Made by a program: the position numbers and the translations under genes. The notes under the pieces are model-generated. The model did no database searches, was not told the origin of the DNA, and worked only from the letters and a program-made list of their open reading frames with translations. A DNA stretch of 64,000 nt from Prochlorococcaceae cyanobacterium jk18x1bzbins.87 (GTDB taxonomy: Bacteria; Cyanobacteriota; Cyanobacteriia; PCC-6307; Cyanobiaceae), in NCBI GenBank assembly GCA_022826535.1, contig JAJDUS010000129.1, positions 19,593-83,592 of the forward strand, given 5' to 3'. Of this stretch, positions 44,225 to 54,015 are shown one piece after another (the stretch's first letter is position 1; each line of letters opens with the position of its first letter).

Positions 44225-44434
44225 TTAACGCTTCCGTGCTTCGGCGATGCGGGTTTCATAGACCGCCCCCCGATAGCTCACGCGCACAGGCCGATCCGAC
44301 AGGGCAGCGGCCTCATGACGAGGAGCCTGACTGAAATGGATCCCCCGGTAAACGTGTTCAACGGGTTGATCACTGAGATCGGAGTGCTTGTGGGTGGTGT
44401 CATAATCAACACCACGATACTTGAGTTGGACCAT
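44225..44434 (-). CDS. DUF4278 small protein
   Basis: The 69-residue protein from MVQLKYRGVDYD shows the short repeated motif YRG-x-x-(Y/F) three times: KYRGVDYD, VYRGIHFS and SYRGAVYE. This is the hallmark of DUF4278, a small cyanobacterial family of unknown function. The internal ATG at 44434 is preferred over 44470 because family members begin there. Confidence 0.75.
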   Translation of the reverse strand: MVQLKYRGVDYDTTHKHSDLSDQPVEHVYRGIHFSQAPRHEAAALSDRPVRVSYRGAVYETRIAEARKR

Positions 44435-44509
44435 GAGAGAGACCTCCACAGAACGGGCAGTGCCAGCCATGGACTGGCGAAATCCGCTTTGTTAAAGAGG
44501 CGCGTTGCT

Positions 44510-44734
44510 TCACCGTCGCGGTTTGGCTACTTCCAGCGCACTTTTGAAGCCGGAGCCATCGGGTGCGCTCAACGTTTTGTCCTCAGTCTCACATATAGGC
44601 CCTCTGCACTGTTCACAGCAAACATTTTGGGGGTTTGTTGCAAATCTTTCAAAAGATTTCAGAGATGGGACCGCCTTGTCCCCTTGTAGGGTGAAAACCA
44701 CCGCCCCTTCTGGAGTCCCTTCAGGACCATTCAT
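44510..44734 (-). CDS. Hypothetical protein, weakly supported
   Basis: A 74-residue frame (VVFTLQGDKAVPSLKSFERF in the first half; two Cys in VCCEQCRGPIC). No family recognised. It lies divergent from queF with only 5 bases between the starts, which argues for caution because the queF promoter must also be here. Confidence 0.3.
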   Translation of the reverse strand: MNGPEGTPEGAVVFTLQGDKAVPSLKSFERFATNPQNVCCEQCRGPICETEDKTLSAPDGSGFKSALEVAKPRR

Positions 44735-44739
44735 CTGGC

Positions 44740-45135
44740 ATGACAGAGCGCCAAACCACCACGCCCCGCTACGGGGAGCGGGCCATCGCTGCTGCTGAGT
44801 TGATCTGCTTCGACAATCCCAACCCTAGCCGCTCCTACCACATCGCCATTGAATTACCAGACTTCACATGCAAGTGCCCCTTCTCTGGCTACCCTGACTT
44901 TGCAGTGCTGCGCCTCCATTACCAACCTGGTCCAAAAGTCCTGGAGCTCAAGTCCCTCAAGCTCTACGTCAACCGCTGGCGGGACCACTGCATTTCCCAT
45001 GAGGAGGTGACCAACCGCATTTTGGACGATTGCGTCGCAGCCTGCTCACCCCGCTGGATGGAGCTGGTGGCTGATTTTTCACCCCGGGGCAATATTCACA
45101 CGGTGATTACGGTTCACCATGGCCAGCGTCAATGA
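44740..45135 (+). CDS. queF: NADPH-dependent 7-cyano-7-deazaguanine (preQ0) reductase
   Basis: Reduces preQ0 to preQ1 for queuosine in tRNA. The T-fold protein shows the catalytic Cys region FTCKCPFSGYPDF and the QueF motif ELKSLKLYVNRWRDHCISHE. At 131 aa it is the short, YkvM-type form. I looked for a preQ1 riboswitch upstream and saw none. Its 3' end overlaps the convergent ccs1 gene by 29 bases. Confidence 0.94.
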   Translation: MTERQTTTPRYGERAIAAAELICFDNPNPSRSYHIAIELPDFTCKCPFSGYPDFAVLRLHYQPGPKVLELKSLKLYVNRWRDHCISHEEVTNRILDDCVAACSPRWMELVADFSPRGNIHTVITVHHGQRQ

Positions 45136-46426
45136 GGGAATCCAGTAAGCGGGGTAGTGCCTCACTAAAACCCACCACATCCCGGTTGCTGATGCCGGCC
45201 ACATGAAGCTGGCCTTGGGCTGCAATGGCCCAGAGCTTGCGGCTGCCCAATACGCTCAGGCCACCACCCAGCAGGGCCACGGCGAATCCTGCGTAGACCA
45301 GAGGAACGCCAGGATCCCTCTTGATCAGCAGGCCACTGGCGGGCAGCACATGGGTGATGCGGATGGGCAACCCACCCACATCCAGCGGGGGGCCAGCAAT
45401 CCGCAGTGTCCCCAGCCTCTCCCCATTGCTATCGTACACCAGTACAGGCCCCTGCTCGCTGGCAATGGTGAGCAAGACGGGGTGAGATCCGTCCGGGTGC
45501 AATGGCAGAGCCAATCCCCAAACCCCCTCCCCCAGGCTGGGCAGAGGCCGGAGCGGAAACTGCATCCGGGGGCTGCGACCCAGTTGCACTGTCAGGGCAT
45601 CCACCCGCCAATCCGCTTGATACACCGTCACGCCGCTTATGCGGGCAGGGTGATTGACACTGATGTCCACATGGCGCTTGGTGGCCATGGTGGGGGCGGA
45701 GAACAGGAGTTGAGAGTGGAACTGCTGCGCCTGACCCCTTGGGTCGCGATCTACAGAAAAATCCTGGAGCTGAATGGACAGCTTGACTTCCCCTTGACGG
45801 CTGATCAGGTCCAAGCTTCGGCCAGGCGCCAAAAAACGCTCCAGTCGTTGGCCACCCAGGGCACCCCAGGCTGCTCCAGTCATCAGCACAATCAAACCCA
45901 CATGAACCAGGAGGGGCCCACTCCGGCCAGCCATCACCCCTTGCCTGGCCGCCAGTCGCCCTGAATTCTGTTGCACCTTCCAGCCCCGTTGTTGCAGGAG
46001 TTGGGCCAGTTTCCAGAGACTTTGGGGTTCCGCCTCTCGTGTAAGCCCAATGCTGTACTGGCTCAACTGGTGGGGATGCTGGTGGTCCACCCACTGCAGT
46101 CCTGATCGCAGGGCAGGCCACTGGCGCCGAATGCTACATATGGCCAGGGATGTGGCCAGCAGCGCCAGCAATGCAAGAAACCAATCACTGGAGTAGACGT
46201 GGTCCAGCCCCAGAGCCAGAATGGGGGCCCCTGTCAGCAGGCCCAACCAGGGTTGGGTGTCGTAGTGGTCGTGATAGGCGCCAGCGGGCTCATTTTGGGG
46301 TAAGGCTGTGCCCAAGGCACTGGCCAGGGCAATAAGCAGCAGCAAGCCAATGGCCAACCGCAGGTCCCCCAGTAGGGCAAGCAGTCGTTGTGTGGGGCGA
46401 AAGACCCGTGCAGCATCAGGTGCCAT
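45107..46426 (-). CDS. ccs1: Cytochrome c biogenesis protein Ccs1 (ResB/CcsB)
   Basis: Thylakoid membrane protein of system II cytochrome c maturation that brings haem and reducing power to apocytochromes on the lumen side. Membrane segments are visible near the N-terminus (LRLAIGLLLLIALASALGTA), at about 80-95, at about 170-190 and near the C-terminus (VYAGFAVALLGGGLSVLG), with a large lumenal domain between, as in ResB. 439 aa is typical. It lies 3 bases after ccdA in the same direction; they work together. Confidence 0.92.
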   Translation of the reverse strand: MAPDAARVFRPTQRLLALLGDLRLAIGLLLLIALASALGTALPQNEPAGAYHDHYDTQPWLGLLTGAPILALGLDHVYSSDWFLALLALLATSLAICSIRRQWPALRSGLQWVDHQHPHQLSQYSIGLTREAEPQSLWKLAQLLQQRGWKVQQNSGRLAARQGVMAGRSGPLLVHVGLIVLMTGAAWGALGGQRLERFLAPGRSLDLISRQGEVKLSIQLQDFSVDRDPRGQAQQFHSQLLFSAPTMATKRHVDISVNHPARISGVTVYQADWRVDALTVQLGRSPRMQFPLRPLPSLGEGVWGLALPLHPDGSHPVLLTIASEQGPVLVYDSNGERLGTLRIAGPPLDVGGLPIRITHVLPASGLLIKRDPGVPLVYAGFAVALLGGGLSVLGSRKLWAIAAQGQLHVAGISNRDVVGFSEALPRLLDSLIDAGHGEP

Positions 46427-46429
46427 GGC

Positions 46430-47185
46430 TTAAGAGGGCATGGGGAGCTGCGAGAGCAAAAGGATACTGCCAACCGATACCAGGACGGCGCCGCTGAGGC
46501 GTGGAATCCACTGGGTCCTGGAACGGAGCGCCAGGAGTTTGGGAAGGGACGCGGCAGCGGTCCCCACCAGGAGAAGGGGCAGCACTTGCCCGACGCCAAA
46601 GCCAGCCAAAAGCACGGTGCCCAACAGGGGACGGCCTGCGCTGCCAATCCATGTCAGGAGCACAGCCAGGACAGGCGTCGTGCAGGGGGAGGCCGCCAGT
46701 CCAAAAGCCAGACCAGCCGCCATGGGGGCAAGGACCGGTGGGATGCGGCCATGGATCCATTGCCCTGTCGGTCCTGTGGGCCAAGCCATGGGCAGCAGCC
46801 CCAGGAGATTGAGGCCCATGACCAATGCCAGACCAGCCACCAACACCATTGCCATGGCAGGAACCTGGCCATAGATCCGTCCCATGAGGGAGCTGACGAG
46901 ACCGAGCCCCGTCAGGGTGGCCACAATGCCCGCCGCAAATGCACTGCTGCGCTGCCAGGGGAGCAACCGACCAGAGTTGGTTCCCGCCAGAAACGCCATG
47001 GTGACCGGCAGAAGAGAAAGGGAGCAGGGGCCCAGGGATGTGAGAAGACCCAGGAAGGTGACCACAGCCAAGCTCAGGGGCCATGGGGCCATGAGGCTTT
47101 GGTTCAGCAGTTGCTCTCCCCAATGAAAAGCACCAGCCAAGCCAGGCCCCACTGCAGTGGCAAGTGGAGGCAATACCCTAATCAT
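46430..47185 (-). CDS. ccdA: Cytochrome c biogenesis protein CcdA (thiol-disulfide carrier)
   Basis: Polytopic membrane protein that carries electrons across the thylakoid membrane to reduce apocytochrome c thiols. The two redox cysteines are in LTSLGPCSLSLLPV and AASPCTTPVLAVLL, the pattern of the family. About six hydrophobic segments are visible. ATG 47185 (MIRVLPPLATAVG) gives 251 aa; a longer frame to 47275 adds a basic, unlikely leader. It is directly upstream of ccs1. Confidence 0.93.
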   Translation of the reverse strand: MIRVLPPLATAVGPGLAGAFHWGEQLLNQSLMAPWPLSLAVVTFLGLLTSLGPCSLSLLPVTMAFLAGTNSGRLLPWQRSSAFAAGIVATLTGLGLVSSLMGRIYGQVPAMAMVLVAGLALVMGLNLLGLLPMAWPTGPTGQWIHGRIPPVLAPMAAGLAFGLAASPCTTPVLAVLLTWIGSAGRPLLGTVLLAGFGVGQVLPLLLVGTAAASLPKLLALRSRTQWIPRLSGAVLVSVGSILLLSQLPMPS

Positions 47186-47294
47186 GCTGATTCTGATTGA
47201 GAGCCTAGCTTTTTTCGGTTTGCCCCAGAGCTTGGCGTGGGTGGGAAGTCCCCCCACCAGCTGGAGCGCAGTCACCCCTCCAAGCTCCAGGCAT

Positions 47295-47319
47295 AGAAAA
47301 AGCCTGGCAAAGCCAGGCC
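47295..47319 (-). terminator. Rho-independent terminator after apcC
   Basis: On the minus strand a perfect stem GCCTGGC-TTT-GCCAGGC is followed by TTTTTC. It sits 45 bases past the apcC stop and before ccdA, so it should end the apc transcript and separate it from the ccdA-ccs1 genes. Confidence 0.8.
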
Positions 47320-47363
47320 TTGATTGGGAGGGGCTTGTGGGGTGAGCTCACCAAGTGAACCAA

Positions 47364-47564
47364 CTAAAGGCCAACATTGTCTTGCTGGCGACCCGCACAA
47401 AGCTGAACCTTGAGGATTTTTCCCCCTTGCTTCTGGATGCGCTGCTGCTCAGCGAACCAGCTATCGTAGGGAACCCACTTGGTGAAATAGGTGTTTTGCA
47501 ATTCCCGCTGGGCGCGGATATTGCGCTGCGTGGGCAAGCAAGCGGTGATCTTGAAAAGACGCAT
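47364..47564 (-). CDS. apcC: Phycobilisome core small linker (ApcC)
   Basis: The 66-residue linker that caps allophycocyanin core cylinders. The sequence MRLFKITACLPTQRNIRAQR and the FTKWVPYDSWFAEQQRI stretch match the L-core 7.8 linker family. ATG 47564 is the family start; the longer frame to 47579 adds five residues. It is the last gene of apcA-apcB-apcC. Confidence 0.95.
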   Translation of the reverse strand: MRLFKITACLPTQRNIRAQRELQNTYFTKWVPYDSWFAEQQRIQKQGGKILKVQLCAGRQQDNVGL

Positions 47565-47603
47565 AAAATCGTTCCTCACTGGGGGATCCGATCCGCCAGG
47601 CGA

Positions 47604-48092
47604 TCAGCCGCCCAGGCCGGAGCAGATGTAGTCAAAGTAAACACCCATTTCCTTGCCGGCGTCAGCACCCACCAGGGAGGCAGTGACCTGCTTCATGGCC
47701 TGGATGGCCTGCACGGTGGCGCCGATGGGCACGCCCAGGGAGTTGTAGGTCTCACGGAGGCCATTCAGAACCCGCTCATCCAGGATGGATGTGTCGCCAG
47801 CCAGCATGGCGTAAGTGGAATACCGCAGATAGTAGTCCATATCGCGGATGCAGGCAGCATAGCGGCGGGTGGTGTACATGTTGCCACCAGGACGGGTGAT
47901 ATCCGAGTAGAGGAGGGCCTTGGCCACAGCATCGCGAACAATGGCGGAAGCATTGGCGCTAATGGTCGCAGCGGCCCGCACCCGCAACTCACCACTGCGG
48001 AAGTAGGACTGCAGCTTGGACATGGAGCCGTCGTCCAGGTAAAGCCCTTGAACGTCGGAAGAATTGATGACAGACGTGATTGCGTCTTGCAT
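47604..48092 (-). CDS. apcB: Allophycocyanin beta subunit
   Basis: Phycobiliprotein of the phycobilisome core. Starts [20 protein letters not shown], 162 aa. The phycocyanobilin attachment Cys81 lies in [13 protein letters not shown], and Asn71 (GGNMYT), methylated in this family, is present. It follows apcA by 55 bases. The longer frame to 48164 overlaps apcA and is not the real start. Confidence 0.97.
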   Translation of the reverse strand: MQDAITSVINSSDVQGLYLDDGSMSKLQSYFRSGELRVRAAATISANASAIVRDAVAKALLYSDITRPGGNMYTTRRYAACIRDMDYYLRYSTYAMLAGDTSILDERVLNGLRETYNSLGVPIGATVQAIQAMKQVTASLVGADAGKEMGVYFDYICSGLGG

Positions 48093-48147
48093 GACCTGAG
48101 AAGCGTGGAGAATGGAAGAAGAACCTGGGGGAGAAAATGCGGCGGCC

Positions 48148-48633
48148 TCAGGACAGGGCGCCAATCACATAGTCAAAGTAAAAGGATGCCTCATCGGCGT
48201 CCTGGCCACCAAGGAGGGATAGGGATGCAGACTTCATTTCACGCACCGACTCGACAATGGCATCCAAGGGAGTGCCCAACGAGCGGTACATTTCGCGGGC
48301 ACCAATGATGCCGATCTCCTCAATGGGGGTGACATCACCAGAGACAATCCCATAGGTGACCAGACGCAGATAGTAGTCCATGTCCCGCAGACAGGCCGCA
48401 GTCATGTCCTCTCCATAGGCATTGCCACCGGGAGAGATGACGTCCGGCCTTTTCTGGAACAGTTGACTGCCAGCCTGCTTGACGATGCGCTCGCGGTTTT
48501 CGCTAAGAGCATTTGCTACTCGCAGCCGCTGGGCACCGCCAGAGACAAAAGATTTGATTTGATCCAGTTCACCGGGGCTCAAGTAGCGTGCCTCGGCATC
48601 GGCGTTGATGATCGAATTGGAGACGATGCTCAT
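48148..48633 (-). CDS. apcA: Allophycocyanin alpha subunit
   Basis: Phycobiliprotein that pairs with ApcB in core trimers. 161 aa, starting [20 protein letters not shown]; bilin-binding Cys81 in [13 protein letters not shown]. First gene of the apcA-apcB-apcC set, 528 bases after the end of apcE. Confidence 0.97.
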   Translation of the reverse strand: MSIVSNSIINADAEARYLSPGELDQIKSFVSGGAQRLRVANALSENRERIVKQAGSQLFQKRPDVISPGGNAYGEDMTAACLRDMDYYLRLVTYGIVSGDVTPIEEIGIIGAREMYRSLGTPLDAIVESVREMKSASLSLLGGQDADEASFYFDYVIGALS

Positions 48634-49161
48634 TCAGTTCGGCCTCGAAGCGTACGGTCTCCCTTGAAGAGACCAGGTTTAGGGGGGGGATTGGAAGAGT
48701 TAAGGCAAGCTGAACTGATCATGAAGGACCAGAGGAGCCACCTTTGCCAATGCCTAGTGGAGATTAGGGGATTCGGAGCGGTCAGGAGCAGTCACACCCC
48801 TGGTTCTGTAACAAACACAAAGGAGGTAAAGTTTGATTGCCACACCCCAATGCAAACCGTGGCACGCTTTCCATGCGGACCGTATTGCCGGGAATTCCCA
48901 GGTCCACGTAACAGTTCTTCACAACAGCAAATGATCACTGAAAAGAAAAGGCAGCACAGGCATAGACAAGCCAGTGGCATCAACGGACATGAGACAATTA
49001 GCCTTGTCTTGACTGGAGACAATACCACGCCACTGGTTGCTGCTCGTTATAGGAAAGTTCCCTTGGCCAAGGCACTGGGATGTTAGGAATTCCAGTGAAG
49101 ACTTCCAGATTTCCAACATTGAAACAACGCCTTGGCCCAAGGTGACTTTGGGGCATCGGGC
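48634..49161. other. Long leader/intergenic region between apcE and apcA
   Basis: About 530 bases without a credible gene. It likely holds the apcA promoter and leader (strong phycobilisome transcripts often have long leaders), but I see no sure promoter boxes. A perfect 12-base palindrome CCTTGGCCAAGG lies at about 49069-49080 and a near copy (CCTTGG-C-CCAAGG) about 60 bases later, next to the apcE stop. Confidence 0.5.
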
Positions 49162-52100
49162 TCAAGGCCGTCGTGGGGTGATGCCCGCGGGCCCACCATC
49201 CAGGCGTGCTGTCCGCGTGATTACGGCCTGACTGCGGCCGGGGAACGTCTGGGTTCCTTCCACTACGGGCACGGTGTTGTCCCCAAAACGGTCTTTGTAC
49301 TCAGGTGTATCCAAGAGAGTTGCCACAGCGGCCGCTTTACCAAGACGGGCCTGTTGGTCAGCAAATGCACTGGCCTCGGCTGGACTGGGGGAGCGACCCT
49401 GAAGGGCCATGTACGCCGCATCCGCCGCCTTCAGCGCGGAAAGGGAAGATAGTCGATTTTGGAACAGGGAACTGGCACTCACCTGTGCAATGAAACCAGC
49501 CACCGTGATACGCCCGGAACGGAGTTGGGACTCAGCCGAGGTCAGCCGCTCTTCCGCGAGGGGAACCCGGCCCAGAAGTTGCCGGTAGGCGCCATTGACC
49601 ACAACTGTCAGTTCCTGTTCACTGGGGTTGGGGGAGAGGCGGAGCTTGACCGGTGGTGGCATTCGCCTCGATTGACCAGGCGCTGAGAACAACCCTGTCG
49701 CTGGGGTAAACAGCAGATTTCTCGGGAGATTGCGCATTGGCACTCCCTTAAGAAAGCCCGGCATGGAGTCCCGGCTGCTCACCTTGGCTGTCCAAGGGGG
49801 CGGCTCCACATCGGACACCGTACTGGTGGCGGGCTGAGCCCCCGCCGGCATCTCGGCAAACACCGTTGTAAAGTTGGGGGTATTGTAGGTGCGAGGGAGG
49901 GCGTCTTCGATGGAATAGGGTACCCCGTCTTCCCCAAAGCGCTGCAGGTACTCATCGCTGTAGACATAGCTGTCCACCTCAGCCACCACACCCTTTTCTA
50001 CCGCTAGGCGGACATGGACAGCCAACTCCTGCTGATTGGCTGGAGGCCGTCCCAGCAGGTGGCGGAAGTTGAAGGCAACGAACTGCTGAGGGTTGCAAAC
50101 CTCGAAATAGCGGCAGCGGTACAGGTTGCTCAGGGCAATCTCCCGCACAAACTGCCGCACCGTGATGGTGCCATTGGCCAGTCGGGATTCCGCTCCGGTA
50201 AGCCGTTCGGATTCCATGGGTTGGATATTGCCCAACACCTGGCAGTAGGCAGCGCGGATCACCTGCTGGAGTTGGCTGCTGTCGCCACGATTGGTGAGGG
50301 ACACCGCCTCTTTGCGGGGAAGGGGGAGTCCCCGCATAAAGCGGGGCGCCGCCACCGATGGCATGACCGTGGTCCGGGCCGCAAGGAAGGGGCGGACACG
50401 ATCCACGCCACGGCGTGGCAAGGCGCCGCTGTACTGGAATCCCCTGGCTGGCCGCCGCTCGGGCCGTCGCTCCCCACGGAGAGGGTTGGATGTATCCCCC
50501 ACATAGGGGATGTTGTAATCCGGTCGCAGCCCTGGAACCTGGCGCGTTACCCGATCCGCTGGGGTAATGTAGCGCTCATAAGGAACCGTATCGTCCCCAA
50601 AGACCTGGCTGTATTCCTGAGAGTCCACCATGGCATTCACGATGCCATAGAAGCCTTGGCGGGAGGCCACCTCAAAATAGGCGTCCATTTCCCAGCGGCC
50701 ATAGGTGGGACGTCCCAGCAGGTGACGGTGGATCACCTCAATGGCTTTGACCACGTACAAGCCATCCCAATAGCGCTTACGGAATCTGTTGGAGCAGGCC
50801 ACCACCCGCACAAAATCACGCAAGGTGATGTCCCCATTCTCCAGCTTGACCTCTTCGGTAGAGAGACGTTCTCCCTCATAGCCCAGAGTACCCAGGATCT
50901 GCCGGTAGACGGCTGCCACAACAGCCTGGGTGGAGGATTCGGTATAACGGATGCTGGGCTGGCCTCCACGGCGGGGGATTGAGGCCCCACCCGTGGCCAC
51001 CTGTTGCAGGCGGACCACCTTGGGGCCTGATGTGGTGGGGCGGGGCTTGCGAGAGTCCCCTGAGCCCATCTGGGCGCTCAGTCCGGGAGCACTGCCCACA
51101 AACAACCGTCGACTATCGTAGCCAAAGCCTGCGGCCAGGGTTTTAGGGGCATTGGTGCTGGATGGGAAGATGGCGCCATATTGATTGGCCAGGGGATCGT
51201 TGGCGCCGCCGTAAGCATGTTGATCCGGGAGGGGACGGCGTTGGCCAGAGAAGCTGGTCACATACTGGGGAGCCCCCTGAAAGCGCGCCGCATAATTAAA
51301 AAGCTTGCGGTTGGGACCCCAGTTGGCGCTTTCCTGGGCTTCTTCCCCCAGATCCCGCAGGTAAGGAACTGTCTCCTCGCCATAGACGCGGCCGTACTCA
51401 GCAGAATCCACCAGGAAGTCCACAAGGGCCCCTTGTCCGCCATTGGAGACCACAGCAAAAGCCCGACGGAATTCCTCCAGGGTGCTCACGCCCCGTCCGA
51501 GGAAATGGCGGAAGGCCAACTCCACCACCCGACTGTTGGACTGGTTGCTATAGAAGTCTCGACGGTACAGCGAAGAATGACCAATGCTGCGCACAAACTC
51601 CCGCATGGAGATGCGCCCATTGCGCACATCAGTCTCGGGAGCAGCCAGCCGCAGGGAGTAGGCCTTTGCCACATCCCGCTCCAACACTTGACGATAGGCG
51701 GCCCGGACCACCTCGGCCTTTTCCCGGCCTGAAAGTCCTGGCCGCATCACATAGCGGCCTGGAGAGGCGGCCGCCTCGGCATAGGTTGCCGGAAGCTGGA
51801 GCCCTTGGGCCACCGGGCTACCAGGGCGGACACGGGGTGAGGGGCCACCCTCGGAGAGTTCTGTGAGCAGGACATTGAAACAGTCCACCACCAACTGGCG
51901 GCTCTCCGGCTCTTCCTGGAATACAAACGCTGCCGCAGCCCGCATTTCCTGTAGGGCCAGCAGGGTAGCGGGAATGGAGCAACCTTTCTCCAGCACCTCC
52001 CGCAATCCACGGGCATTGACCACCAAAATGCTGGGATCGCCTGCCACCACGGCATAGCCCACATAGCGCAAGAACCAACCCAAATCCCGCAGGGACTTGG

Positions 52101-52593
52101 TCATACGCTCCTTGCCATAGCGGGAGACGTCAATGGGGGCAAAGCCTGCTGGAGTGACCACAGCCACGTCCCCCGCCTGGCGGAAGTTGTCCAGCAAGCG
52201 GCTGAACAAGCCCCGACCTGAACCAGTGGATTGGGCGAAGGTCTCAACAGAGCGGTCAAAGGCTTTCTGTTCCGACCGACCTTCTGGGAAGGCTGCCCCC
52301 ACACCGGGCACAGCCGCGGTGAGACTTGGGGGCTCTTCCAGGTAAGCCAGGGGTGTTCCACCCGAGAAAATGCGGTTTGCCGCCTGGGCGATGATGGCGC
52401 CAGCGCTGGCGGCAAGGCGGCGGGCAATATCAACCCGTTGTTGCCCACCCTGGAAAAAGTTGATCAGCCGATCCAACTCGGTGTGATCAGGGAAGCGATC
52501 CTGCTGCTCAGCCTGACGTAGGCTGGAAAGCGGCAGGGTGTCATACAACTGCGGTGAAACGCTACTGCTGCCACTGCTGACGGTCACGGTCAT
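49162..52593 (-). CDS. apcE: Phycobilisome core-membrane linker ApcE (LCM) with four linker repeats
   Basis: Scaffold and terminal energy emitter that anchors the phycobilisome to the thylakoid. Residues 1-250 are the phycobiliprotein-like domain with the loop at about 75-150 and candidate bilin Cys205 (GLREVLEKGCSIPATLLALQ). Four linker repeats (REP, Pfam PBS linker type) follow at about 288-415, 552-678, 771-897 and 988-1112, joined by Pro/Arg-rich arms. Total 1143 aa. In known species repeat number follows core size: two for two cylinders, three for three, four for five-cylinder cores. It stands upstream of apcABC. Confidence 0.95.
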   Translation of the reverse strand: MTVTVSSGSSSVSPQLYDTLPLSSLRQAEQQDRFPDHTELDRLINFFQGGQQRVDIARRLAASAGAIIAQAANRIFSGGTPLAYLEEPPSLTAAVPGVGAAFPEGRSEQKAFDRSVETFAQSTGSGRGLFSRLLDNFRQAGDVAVVTPAGFAPIDVSRYGKERMTKSLRDLGWFLRYVGYAVVAGDPSILVVNARGLREVLEKGCSIPATLLALQEMRAAAAFVFQEEPESRQLVVDCFNVLLTELSEGGPSPRVRPGSPVAQGLQLPATYAEAAASPGRYVMRPGLSGREKAEVVRAAYRQVLERDVAKAYSLRLAAPETDVRNGRISMREFVRSIGHSSLYRRDFYSNQSNSRVVELAFRHFLGRGVSTLEEFRRAFAVVSNGGQGALVDFLVDSAEYGRVYGEETVPYLRDLGEEAQESANWGPNRKLFNYAARFQGAPQYVTSFSGQRRPLPDQHAYGGANDPLANQYGAIFPSSTNAPKTLAAGFGYDSRRLFVGSAPGLSAQMGSGDSRKPRPTTSGPKVVRLQQVATGGASIPRRGGQPSIRYTESSTQAVVAAVYRQILGTLGYEGERLSTEEVKLENGDITLRDFVRVVACSNRFRKRYWDGLYVVKAIEVIHRHLLGRPTYGRWEMDAYFEVASRQGFYGIVNAMVDSQEYSQVFGDDTVPYERYITPADRVTRQVPGLRPDYNIPYVGDTSNPLRGERRPERRPARGFQYSGALPRRGVDRVRPFLAARTTVMPSVAAPRFMRGLPLPRKEAVSLTNRGDSSQLQQVIRAAYCQVLGNIQPMESERLTGAESRLANGTITVRQFVREIALSNLYRCRYFEVCNPQQFVAFNFRHLLGRPPANQQELAVHVRLAVEKGVVAEVDSYVYSDEYLQRFGEDGVPYSIEDALPRTYNTPNFTTVFAEMPAGAQPATSTVSDVEPPPWTAKVSSRDSMPGFLKGVPMRNLPRNLLFTPATGLFSAPGQSRRMPPPVKLRLSPNPSEQELTVVVNGAYRQLLGRVPLAEERLTSAESQLRSGRITVAGFIAQVSASSLFQNRLSSLSALKAADAAYMALQGRSPSPAEASAFADQQARLGKAAAVATLLDTPEYKDRFGDNTVPVVEGTQTFPGRSQAVITRTARLDGGPAGITPRRP

Positions 52594-52759
52594 GAAGGAA
52601 AGGCTCCGATGCAGCCACGGCCTGATGGCTCAGACCTTCTGTGCCAGAACGCTACGCTGCAACTGTGGGGAATCAGGGGATGGGTGAACAAATGTTTGCA
52701 GCTCCAGGGGATGCCCGGCGATGGTTCGCTACTGACCACCGGCTGTGGTGGAACACAAG

Positions 52760-52777
52760 CCCCGTCCTGAAGGACGG
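52760..52777 (+). repeat. Left-end hairpin of an IS200/IS605-type element
   Basis: CCGTCC-TGAA-GGACGG is a perfect 6-base stem with a 4-base loop, 24 bases before the first ATG of the tnpB remnant. Subterminal hairpins like this are recognised in single-strand transposition of this family. Confidence 0.5.
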
Positions 52778-52800
52778 CTTTCCCTATGATGTTGTTCCCC

Positions 52801-53995
52801 ATGAAGCAGCACTACCGCTATCGCCTCTGCCCACACCCCCAGCAGGAAGTGGCACTAGCAAAGGCGTCTGGCTGTGCTCCTGTGGTCTACAACGACGCCC
52901 TGGCCAAGAGCCGTGAGCTCCATAAGAAGGGACAGAAAACAAGTGGCTCAGATGTTGATGCAGCTCTACATCACCCAAGCCAGGTGGACCCCTGAGCGGC
53001 CATGGCTTTCAGGCCCCAGCAACGTGGTCCTGCACCAGTCCGTCCGTGACTTGGAGCAGGCTTTGCGTAACAGGTGGGTAAGTTTGAGGGGGAGCTGCAA
53101 GAGATGCCGCGGCGCCCAGTCCATCCACTTGACATCCCATGTATGCCCGCCTTGAAAAAGGGGCGGTTCTACTCAGGAAGAAAGATTCAGTCCCGTGTCG
53201 GTCAAGTCGGAGCAGGCCACTGCCCTCGGCGCCCCGCAGCGCCACCCTTATCAAGGACGCCAGTGGGCGCTCCTTTGTCAGCTTCGTGGTGGAGGTGGAG
53301 CCAACACCCTTGCCCAGGAACGATAGGGCTATCGCCATCGACCTGGACTTGGTATCTCTCGCCCGCTACCTCCGATGGCGTAAGGTTTGCCCCCGCCAAA
53401 GTTTCTGTCCTCTCCGTTGAAACGATTACGGCAATTGCAACGGAATCTGAAGCACAGGCTGAGGGCCCCCCACCGTCTGGCAGCAGCCAGGGGAAGGTGG
53501 CAGCTGCACGTCAGGATTGGCGATCAACGGCTGAATCACCTGCATTCAGTTGTCAAGCCGCATCATCCGTGAAAACCAAACGGTGGTGCTGGAGACCTGA
53601 ACTATGGACGGGATGCCAAGAAGCAAAAAACTGGCCCGCTCCATCCCGGATGCAGGCGGGAGAATGTCCCGAACACTGTTGGAATCCAAGGCAAAGGCAA
53701 GATGACTGGACGGTGATCGTCATCAACGGGTGCCATCCCTCTAGCCAGATCTGTTGGGTCTGTGGACATCACGATGGATAGGTAAGGAGTTGTCCATCAG
53801 GGAGTGGCAGTGCTCCAGTTGCGGTGCAGTCCAAGACCGCGACGTCAATGCTGCCGAGATGATTCTCGCCGCCGGACCGGTGGAGAGTCAAAACGGACGT
53901 GAAGCCAGCCGTAGGACCACCCCTGTATCACTGAGCAGGACTGCTCAGATGGAAGGAATCCCTGCCCTCTCAAAGCAGGGGGGACGTCAAACTTG
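52801..53995 (+). pseudogene. Decayed tnpB (IS200/IS605 OrfB) gene
   Basis: Pieces of TnpB appear in order but in different frames: the N-terminus KQHYRYRLCPHPQQEVALAK with VVYNDALAKSRELHKKGQK, a middle piece RSFVSFVVEVEPTPLPRNDR leading into IAIDLDLVS where the catalytic Asp would be, and the zinc ribbon ICWVCGHHDG then WQCSSCGAVQDRDVNAAEM. Several frameshifts separate them, so no active nuclease can be made. TnpB is an RNA-guided nuclease linked to this transposon family. It lies between apcE and a methyltransferase gene. Confidence 0.82.
53955..53990 (+). repeat. Right end of the IS200/IS605-type element
   Basis: GAATCCCTGC ... GCAGGGGGGACGTCAA: the stem CCCTGC/GCAGGG followed by a GGACGTCAA-like tail is the usual right end of these elements, where the guide part of the omega RNA would lie in an active copy. 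Confidence 0.5.
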
Positions 53996-54015
53996 ATGCC
54001 GCAACCTCCTCCTCC

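Noticed and set aside
44640..44739. preQ1 riboswitch before queF
   Set aside because: No C-rich loop/A-rich tail pseudoknot pattern of known preQ1 classes could be found.
48919..49140. 73-residue minus-strand frame between apcE and apcA
   Set aside because: Composition unlike protein of this genome and no family match; more likely leader DNA.
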